Below, one piece after another: positions 23,451-34,440 of a stretch of 64,000 bases of DNA; position 1 is the first letter of the stretch, and every line of letters starts with the position of its first letter. The notes under the pieces were generated by a model. It did not search any database and was not told where the DNA came from. It was given only the letters and a program-made list of their open reading frames with translations. The DNA comes from Bactericera cockerelli (Eukaryota > Arthropoda > Insecta > Hemiptera > Triozidae), in NCBI GenBank assembly GCA_024516035.1, contig CM044955.1, positions 54,339,257-54,403,256 of the forward strand, written 5' to 3'. A program made the position numbers and the translations under genes.

Positions 23451-24569
23451 ATGCCTTACACAAAAATCCAGAAGGTCCCGAGGTAAGATTTTTATTTACA
23501 AAGCATCTTTAAAAATACCTACGTACACAAGGGATACCTATCTATCTTTGTCCTTATCTATCTTTCTTTAAAAAGTTTTTCTATAAAAATAACCACTCTT
23601 TCTTTAACTTTGTTCTTCTTCTTCATTGTAACAAAAAGTATTTTTCTGCATTCTCAATTCTACAAAAAAACCTAATTTTCTTCATTAGCTCGATTTTTTA
23701 GATTTTATCAAATATTAGAGCCCAATAAATAATTAATTCTGATAAATAACAAAAGTTATTATTCATTCACAATTTCACAAAGAGAATTTCATTAAATGCC
23801 TTCAAAAATCATTGATTCGAAGTTAATAAAATGGGATGTGCATATATCTCTTACAATGTATATGTTCAAAATTTCGTGGAAATACGTGTGGGTCGAGTCT
23901 CTAATACTATGGCAAATATTAAAGCAAATAAATACATATATAACTTTTTTCATTATTAAGTTATGAAATTATTACTGAGCTTTAATATTTTTTATGAATA
24001 AATAAATTATAAAAAAATATTTTAAAAATATGAGAACATTTAGCATATTAATTATTTTTGTAAATGTCAGCCAAGTATTTTAAATATTGCAAGACAGTTC
24101 TTCAAACTTGCTAAGGAATTGCTCATTAGGATTTTCCTTGTATGTCAACAAGTCCAAGAATTCTGTATTGCCCAACCGAAATCTACTTATTATTGAGCAA
24201 GGAAATATTTTGGGTTTCTTGATTTAAATACTAGACAAGGAATCCTTTCACAAAAATCATAGTATCCTGTTCGGTCACTTTTTTTTTTAATATTTAACTG
24301 ATGATAAACTCTTCTGATTCCAAATAGTAAGTTTTATCAAAACAATGGTCTGAATTCGCATGTGTGTCGGTGTGTAGGTATGTGTGTTCGTGTCTGATTG
24401 GGTTAATTGAACGAAATTTACGGTAGAAAGGAAATTTCGGTATTTCGAGAGCTTTGATGCTTTCTGGAATGAGCCCCTGGGCGTCCATATAATGTTTTTA
24501 CGTAAAACTCACGGACATAATTCTTAGAAGCTTTTATCATTAGCTTAGTAAAAAAACCTTTGTAAAAAT

Positions 24570-24604
<35 letters not shown>

Positions 24605-27600
24605 ATAATAAAAATAAAATGTTGTTAAAAAAAATATGTAAAAATAAATAAATATTATTATGCATTGAATCTCATATCTATAAGTACTTTGTTTCGTGTT
24701 CCAGTGAGCCCCTCACTATTATTATGCATTGAATCTCATATCTATAAGTTTCGTGTTCCAGTGAGCCCCCCCTGCCCCCCACCTATGTGGAGGGGTTCAG
24801 TGACAAGGATCTAGTGAAGAGGATGCCCTACTCCCAGCTACACTGTGGCCTCCTGGTGTCAGCCCTGGGCTTTGGAGGAGGAGGTTTGGGCGGAAAGAAC
24901 TTCTATGGGTGAGTGTTCGATTTCATTTTGGGGTGATTCACACAATAATAATTTAAACTTAACACATTTCTTTAAATTTTCTTTAATCCAGAGATTCCAG
25001 AGCTCGTGGGTTCGAAACCCAGCCGGGACATGACAAGTTATCCTCCCATTTGGGATTTTTACCACATAATAATATGTTTTGGGCTTACTGCTGGAATAAT
25101 GGGACTTTAATAGTCTTAATCGGGCAGTATAAATAAGGCGATATTATTATTATTATATTTTTAATAAAGTGGTCATATTTCTGCTAACCACATTCGTGAG
25201 GTGAACTCAATTTACCGTACTTGGGACTTGAACCTCCGATCTCCAGGTTACAAGTCCACACCTTTTCGATCCAGCTACTGAGGTCGATCACATTTCTTAT
25301 TCTTACAGAGAATATGACGAACAGGAAGCTATCGACACGGTGATCCAGGCGGTACAAAGCGGAGTCAACTACATAGACACGGCACCCTACTACGGGCACG
25401 GGTTCTCTGAGACTATACTGGGTAAGGTACGTATAGGTCGTATAGTATTAGGAGACTATACGGGGTAAGGTACGTATAGTATTAGGAGACTATACTGGGT
25501 AAGGTACGTATAGTATTAGGAGACTATACTGGGTAAGGTACGTATAGTGTTAGGAGACTATACTGGGTAAGGTATACGTATAGTATTAGGAGACTATACT
25601 GGGTAAGGTACGTATAGTATTAGGAGACTATACTGGGTTAGACTATTTTCATACTCTATTCTGATTCACAAACAAAACCTGATCTAATTGATCATTTCAG
25701 GCCCTCGAAAAAATCCCCCGGCATTTCTATTACATTTCGACTAATACAGGCTGATATCAAGCACTACTTTATTGAAAAATCTAACTTAAAATCACGATCA
25801 AATGAAGCTCGCCGGGCGGTGAGTGCTTGTCAAGTAGCGCGAGCCAACCGGCCTATATTAACACGAAACAGAGTTTAAATGAGCCAGCGTCGATGGCATG
25901 TTGAATACACCGGTTCCCTTCAGAACACCGAAGTTAAGCGACATCCAGCGAGATTAAGACTTGGATGGGTGACCATTCAAATTCTAATTCTCCGTGACGC
26001 TGGCTTTTCCCGGCCCCACTCAGGCTGGGTGAGGTCAATGTGAGTAGCAGGTTTGTGAGTTTCCTGCGAATGGAGGGTAAAACCCCCGTCGTGATATGAC
26101 CATGGCAGTTGAAAGCGACGTTAAACCCCACTTAAAAAAAAAAAAAAAGAGTTTAAATGTACACTGGGACCACAATTAGGGGACGCTCAGATGGTTTCAA
26201 ATTTACTGTACTGTATTCACTTTAGGAACCCCTATTTAACTTTATATTATTACATATACGATGGTCTATCAATGTATGCTACATTTATACAGATGTATTC
26301 CACTTAGGGACAAATTCTTACAAGTTTACTGAGACTACCTCTAAAACCCATGATTTCATGGATACCTGACGAACATGGAAGTTTCATTATTCTCTTACCT
26401 AAGGTCAAGTGCTAACGTTTGGTGACTTCAATAAGTTTTTAATTGTCAAATAAGGTGATTTTCTTACAACATGTCCGATTTGACTGAAGTAGAGGTTGCC
26501 CGGGCGCTTGCGTTGATTGAAGCCGGACAAACCTACAGAACAGTGGCAAATTCCCTTCGCGTGTCAAAATCAGTGATTCATCGAGTTGTTAAACGCTACA
26601 GGCAGACTGGTGAATACAGAAGGCGACGTGGACAGGGTCCCAAACGGATCACAAACCAAAGAGAAGACCGCTACATAACGCTCACTGCACTGAGAAACCG
26701 GTTTATGCCCGCGACTGCTGTCCGTGGGGAGCTGATACGAAGCCAAAATGTGAATGTTTCTGTTAAAACAATAAGAAGAAGACTCAGAGAGCATTCTCTG
26801 ACGTCCCACAGAGCCAACCAATCGCCTCTTCTCAATCACCAGCACAAAGTTGAAAGGGTCATGTACGCAAACAAGTACCGAAGATGGTCAATGCGTGAAT
26901 GGGGAAGGGTATTGTTTACAGACGAGTGTAAATTGAGCTTGAAGTCAGATGACAACCGTATCCGAGTACTTAGAGCCCAAATGAACGGTACTCACAGTGC
27001 AACATTGTTGGAAAAGTCCAATTTGGTGGCGGTTCCATCATGGTCTGGGGGGGTATAAGTTTGAACGGCCGTACAACCCTGTATATCCTGGAGGGAGGGG
27101 CGCTGACTGCTGAGCGGTACAGGAGAGAGGTTCTTGAAGGTATTGTCCTTCCTTTCAAGCCCTTCCTTGGGGAGGAGATGATCCTGATGCACGACAATGC
27201 TCGTCCACACGTGGCAAACCGGGTGAAGCGCTTCCTTCAGGAGGTGAACTTGGAGGTTCTCCGGCACCCTGCTCGCTCTCCGGATATGAATCCCATAGAA
27301 CATGTATGGGACCATATGAAAAGGGTCATCCGGAAGAGGAATCCACCCGCGGACACCATAGCACAGCTCAAGAAGGCAGTTGTTGAAGAATGGGATCGGA
27401 TCCCCAAGAATTCGTCCAGAGGCTCATCCGAAGCATGCCGAGGCGATTGGACACCCTACTTGGTGTTAGGGGAGGCAATACAAGGTATTGCCTCCCCTAA
27501 CAGCCCACGTATTCCAGAGATTTTTCAAAATCTCGAAATTTCAAATCTTTGTTTTTTGTCACTTTTTCGACATTGTTTGATTATTGTCAAAAAATAAAGT

Positions 27601-28451
27601 TTTCCCTTTGAAGTAGCCCAAAAAAATGACTTGTTTCATCTTCCCAACAAAAATACCTATCTTTCAGATCATGTTTCATCAACACAATTTATACAGTTCA
27701 AGGTGAAATACAGGGTTAAAAAAGCGTTCCCCTAATTGTGGTTCCCAGTGTATTTTGTTTTATTGTTTTCTCCCCCTTAACTTTAACTTTTATCAATTTT
27801 CATTTTGTTTAAATTTACACTGAAAATATATTCTACTTTATCATTTCTAGTTACAGAGCTACTGCATTTACACAAAGGTATTCAACTTTAATAAACTTAA
27901 TTACACTTGTCACACCTTGGCCGAGGTGTGGAGAACGCCACAAAAAAAGTAATTTATTCACAGTAAACATTTGATTTGATTGATTGGATAATTTCTATCT
28001 TATTTGCTGAAATGATTTAGGGCGGAATTAATAGACGTTTTTGTAATATCTCTGTGGCGCTAAGTCACGGATTGCTTACTGTGTAAGATAGGGAAAACCG
28101 ATACTTACCAAAGACTTAAGTTATTGATGTTGTCTATTAATTCCGCCCTAGATAGGGAAAATCGACACTTACCAACGACTTAAGTTATTGATGTTGTCTA
28201 TTAATTCCGCCCTTAATCTACGAGTACTCTAAAACCAAAACTTTGGTTTTGTACCATAACCTAATCTGATCTACTATTCCAGGCACTGAAGCAAATACCG
28301 CGAGAGAGTTACTACATTTCGACCAAAATCGGCCGATATCACCATCAGTTTGACTTCGACTACAAGGTGCCCCGGATCAAGGCCTCCCTTGAGGAGAGTC
28401 GACAGAGGCTGGGCCTCGATGTTATTGATGTCATCATTGTAAGCGAGTCTC

Positions 28452-28485
<34 letters not shown>

Positions 28486-29083
28486 CTTTATTAGGAGGAC
28501 AAAGTACCTACAGGTAACAGTATAAAATTAAGAAAAAAAAAAAAAAACACTGCCAATTATGGACACAATACTTCCTCGTGATTGTTTCACATTGTGTACA
28601 CGTGCGAATTTTGAGTTTTTATACTAAATTACTTGTATCTCCGAAACGGCTGAACCGATTTTCTTCAAATTTGTTTTATATGGTAGAATATCGTTTTTTC
28701 TACATTCTAGATTCTACAAAAAATTCTGTATTGGCAAGTTGTGGTCCTTATTTTTTGACTTTTTTGTCCAAAATTTCGGATTTTCTTAAATATCAGAGTC
28801 AAATTATAATTCATTAAAATATATAGATAAATAGCCTGTGTAGAACATTAATATGCATATACATACAAATTTCATCAAAATCGGGAGTACCGTTCACGAG
28901 ATATAAGCATTTAAGTAAAAAGTTAGTGGTCAGGCGCATGGTCTCTTTCACCCAGAGCCGCTAGTACGAATTCGATGAATTTAAAATGGGACCATCTACA
29001 GAATGTCTCCTAGATGTTTACAAAATTTTATCAAAATCGGTCGAGTAGTTTCCGAGATTTGCGCGTTACAAGGAATCGTTTTA

Positions 29084-29121
<38 letters not shown>

Positions 29122-32100
29122 CGACAGACCGACAGACCGACAGACGGACACAAAACCAAATTTGCTCAGGAGGTTATGAAACGTCCAGAAATATGAAAAA
29201 AGTTGAAATCGGAGCAAAAAAATATTTTTTTTTACAAAAACGAACACAATACTTCCGATTTCTAATATTAGAAATTTCTCGGAAGTAAAAAAAAAAACAA
29301 CAACATTAGTTAGAGAACAACATTTTATTAGGAAAAATAATAATAGGCGTTTACTCATATCATTTTTTTAATATCTTGAACTGTTTGCAACCCGGCTCCA
29401 AAATACCGGTATTATCGAAGGTCCCGTTAGACCAACTTTTTTTTATGTTTATCGTAGATGGGGGTTGTGACATATCAAATCCAATGATTTTGAGGTTCTG
29501 ATTACGAATTTGACATTGATTTTTAGCCAACTGTTACCGTTCAGTCACCAGTGGCGGTAATAAGGAAAGTCGTGTGGTATCACACCAGATTTTTTTTAAA
29601 TTTTGTGGAAATATGAGGAAGCTTGGGCATTTGTTGGTTCGAAATTCGGATCCCACCCAAAAATGACTCTGGGCACTGGGCAGTATTTATAGTTATTATA
29701 TTTGTGTTAATCACTTTCGTGATATCACAACTACTGACACTCACTTTGCTAAATCTACGCTGAAATCCGGACTTATTATTAAACGTGTTGGATCAAGTTT
29801 TATTTACAAATGACATAGAATATAAATATGTATAGTTGTATACAACTATACATAGAAATTGAAATTAATAAAACAAAACTTGATCAAGGGTGGTGCTAAT
29901 GTCAACGGCATTCTCTTCCAGATAAGTAGTTATCTATTTTTTTTAGGAAGGAAAGAATGTAGGTATTTAATTTCATTTTACATTCTTTTCATTAAAATCC
30001 CCTTGAAATACAATATCTGTTGTACTTTTAGGGAGATTTTTTTTATTATATTATTTTTTATTGTTCTTCCATCGACCTCAGTAGCTTGATCGCTAAGGCG
30101 GCGGACATGTAACCTGGAGGTTGGTGGTTCGAGTCCCGAGATTGATAACAATTTAGCAGTGTAAACTTGAGTAATTGTGACATTAAAAAAAAAAAAAAAA
30201 AAGATGAGTGTTTCACAGCCGTTTTTATTTCATAGCCATGAGCTACTGTAGACGCTTGTGGTCTGTGTTGTAGCCTACCCATTACCCATCCCGTAGTATG
30301 CCTCCCCTCTGATGGGCGAGAAGTGACACAATACTTCCCAATTAGGTGCTGGGTCAACACGAGCGCACCGGAAGGTATCCCTTACAAACAACTGTAACCA
30401 AATTAAGAACATAAATTTTTGTCGGCACGGGGGATCGAACCCGGGACCTTCCGCATGGCAAGCGAGTGCTTAACCACTGAGCTAATCGAGCACATCACGA
30501 AAGTGATTAACACACACACGTGATCTTTTATTTTTCTTTCAGATTCACGACATAGAGTTCGCTCTGGTGAACAAGCAGTGGAACGTCATCAAGAACGAGA
30601 CCCTCCCCTATCTGATGCAGCTCAAGCGGACTCAGCAGATCAAGCACATAGGCATCTCGGCCCTACCACTCTCTGTGCTGAAGCAGATGGTGGAAGAGCT
30701 GAAGCAAAAGTACCCTGAGCAGCACGTGATAGACTTCGTGCTGACTTACTCCAAGTACACGCTGCTCGATAACTCCCTCCGGAATTACGGACAGTTTTTT
30801 CAGGTGGGTGAAATATTCGTAATATAACCAACCTAGATTGCAACCATCAAAACTTGTGTATCTTAAGAAAGTTAACAACAACATTAATGATTCCATTGAT
30901 TGCGTTCATTTATTCATTTATATGAGCAGCTGGTTTGGGCTTGCCATTAGTTTTAGCAGTGGTCGATTTCGACATTTTTGTACCATTTTGCCAATGTGAG
31001 TAGAACAGACCAAAGTCTGAACCTTACATAATACCTCCCCCCCCCCCCCAAAATTTTCAAGAAACTCCAGCAAAGATGGAATATACGTTAGGCGAGATTT
31101 CTGAACCCCCCTCAAAACCCACCCCCCCCCCCCCCCCCCCCCCCCCCCCGATATGTAGGTCTAGCTACGCCACTGGGACCAACATTTGTTACCTACACAA
31201 TGGATGGAAACAGGCCACTTGTAACTTATTATGTCTCTCTATTTCGACTCTTTAAGTAGGATATATGATAATTATTCTAAAATTCGTGGCGTAATGGTTG
31301 TGACTACTGCCCGTAGTCCAGAGTTCCCGAGTTCAACTCCCGGCTGGGGCAGACTTTTCGAAGAAAATTCTGTTCCATCCAAACACGTGAGGCTGCCATT
31401 TTCCGGCCCTACCCAGGCTGGGTGAGGTTAATCTGGGTAGCTGGTACGATTCCCAGCGAATGGAGGGTAAAACCCCCGTCCTAATCCAGGACGTTAAATC
31501 AAATAGAATCGTTGGCGTTAGGGCATCCAGCCGTAAAAAATGTGCCAAAACCAATCAACCTCAACCATGAGGTTGAACAACGTCGACCCTGCTTGAGCGG
31601 GTTAAGACAGAGTAAAAGAAGAAGAAGAATTCTAAAATTAGATTTTAAACAATAATTAGAGGTATATTGTCTACTCACGACTTTGTTAGTTCGTTCGAGT
31701 AGACCACTATTCATAATATAACCAAACTAGATAGATAGAGACCATCAAAACTTGTGTATCTTAACAAAGTTGACAACAACATTAATGATTCCATTCATTA
31801 CGTTCATTTAGTTACCTAACTCGGCATTCGTGAATTCTACTTTTTGGAAAAGAAATATGTCCAATTTAATACATTGTTCATCTAAAATAGATTTTTTTAC
31901 ACCATGAAACAAGCTAAGAGAAGTCAAATAGCCATTGGCAGATAATCGCCCTATTAATACTGTCAAACAGGGAGGGTTCAATAGCTGAGAAGACATCATC
32001 TTAATCATTATCAAGGCAACGACTTGACATTACTTTGTCCAAAACTAACAATGATACGTCATTTTATTTTGGACAGTCTTCCCACTGAAAAGTTCTAGAT

Positions 32101-34401
32101 TGATTAAAAAAAAAAAACTTATTGAAACGGTACTGGGAAATTTGGGAACGTGTAAATAATAAGCCTCCTTGTTATAGACAGTGTGAAAAATCCTAAGGGA
32201 TTTTTTCAACGTCTCCGTCACGCTCTAGCTAGAGTCTAGGTGACACCTGTTCATTCCAAATATTAGAAAATAATTATTGAATACCATTATTACAAAGTAC
32301 ACTCCTGGATAACAAAAAATGTTTTTAACTATTTATAAAATATAAAAAATGCCTTCCAAGTCTGAGGAACGAGGCACTGTGCCCATCACAGCTGCTGCAT
32401 TTCCTCTCTGGATACACAGAGAAATCCTCTGTTTCAAAAAGGAGGTTGACCTTTTTGAATAAACAAATTTAATTATTGAATAAATAAATCATAAATAAAA
32501 TAAAACTTATTGAATATTTAAATATAAAAGTTTACAAAAATTCACGATACTACTTATTCCATTTTATCCACATATTATTATGTTCACAGGAAAATAAAAT
32601 AGATCTGATAAATGCGTCTCCAATTTCTCTAGGACTTCTATCGAACCAAGGACCTCCTGATTGGCATCCGGCCAAATGTGACATAAAATTCAAGTGTACA
32701 GAGGCGGCTAGTGACTGCAAAGTGAGTTAATATACCTCAGAAAATAGATGACGTGATTTTTACTGTCAAGAAGTCCAATATTTAAATAAACCCGAATATT
32801 AGAGCAAAAAGTTCAAAAAATAAGGTCTTCAATTCACCAATACAGAATTTTTTATAAAATTAAAAATATAGAAAAACTTTATTCTACACTATAAAGAAAG
32901 TTTGATGAAAATCGATTAATTGGATATATAAGTGATTTAGTAAGTAGCTAGGTTTTAATAACCAAAGTGTACATGTGGTAAACCATTCGCGAAGAAATAT
33001 TGTGTCCATAATTGGTACTGTGTATTTATTCCACTAACATCTTAATTCCTTAACTTAATTAACCCTCAGAAGAACAACGTAGAGTTAGGAAAGCTGGCCC
33101 TTTACTTCTCCATGAACCAGACCTTCGCCAAGGTGACTCTCTGTGGGATGAACAACCTGAAAGTGTTAAGGGCTAATCTGGACGTGACTATGAACGGGTT
33201 GACGGAGCATGAGAAGAGAGTGTTCAAGGCTGTGAGAGAGAAGTAAGTTGTTGTTGTTGTAGCCAGCTTGGCTACAGCTGGAGGGGGGAGTGATGGTCTC
33301 CAGTCAACTTTATTTCAAAGTTGGCTCGTCCTGAATCACATATTTCTATGTCCAATCAACCATCGTGATGACTTGGACTTTTTCTTTAAAGCCATTAAAC
33401 CCTCAGGAAACTACAAGCTAGCCTGGCTTGTAAGGGTTGGCTAGTCTGTTCTCTGTTTATAGTCCGCTAGCGAGACACTGGTCTAGAGAAGTAAGTAGGA
33501 ATGGTGACTCATGTGTGGTCCTTGGTACACGAGAATTTAAGGTTAAAATAATAATAATATCGCCTTATTTATACTGCCCGATTGAGACTATTAAGTCCCA
33601 TTATTCCGGCAGTAAGCCCAAGACATATTATTATGTGGTAAAAATCCCACGTGGGAGGATAACTTGTCATGTCCCAGCTGGGTTTCGAACCCACGACCTC
33701 TAGAATCTCTGGATTCACAGAGTGCCGCCTTTACCACTGAGCTACTGGGGCAGACTTATAAGTAAGTTTACAAGCTAGTAATAATAGACACAAGAGTTCA
33801 GAAAACCAACCATTCGTACTATAAAAGCACAGTAAAAAAAAGAGGTAGTTTTCACATATGTGTGTTTTTTTTTATTTTTAATAGTAATATTATTCATTTA
33901 TTTATTTTAATAAATTTATTTACAAATGTATTTTGTGTTTGAAATTGCAAATGTATTTTTCCCAAGCTTATAATAATGCTTCTAAAAATTTCAAAGTAAC
34001 AGTGTTTCTTGGAAAAAAGTTGATTATAAGAGGGATGTCACAATAAAATGTTACTACTCAAACCCATCTCACTAAAAATATCACAACTACCAATTTTCGG
34101 GTTGCGAGTCCTCCACCTTATCGATCGAGCTACTGAAGTCAGTAAATTATGATAGTATAAAAACAAGAAAGCACACAACTTTGTTAATAGATCATCACAA
34201 AACTGACCTTGGCAAATATGCACCAATACAAAGATGTGCCAAATTTTGGAACCTGACAAATGATGAAGGATATTTTCTGTGATAAAGTCCCCAGTATTTT
34301 AAAATTATATAACCATTTGTATTTTAATAATTTTAATTTTTTTTAAATGTTCAATTTTTGTATAATTTCATTATTTTGTATATTGGGTTCCTATGGGAAC
34401 C

Positions 34402-34440
<39 letters not shown>

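Larger units (their letters stand above)
26162..27749 (+). mobile_element. Tc1/mariner transposon, complete ends, 1588 bp
   Basis: Terminal inverted repeats of about 26 bp (CACTGGGACCACAATTAGGG at the left, its near complement at the right) are flanked by TA target duplications (26160-26161, 27750-27751). It lies forward in reductase intron 3. One disrupted transposase gene is inside. Confidence 0.92.

Noticed and set aside
25888..25985. 5S rRNA gene
   Set aside because: Only the 5' two-thirds resemble 5S; the 3' part is SINE body, and several diverged copies exist.
29014..29358. Open frames over the (CAGA)n region
   Set aside because: Simple-repeat translation (Asp-Arg-Gln-Thr or Cys-Leu-Ser-Val) within a dispersed non-coding repeat.
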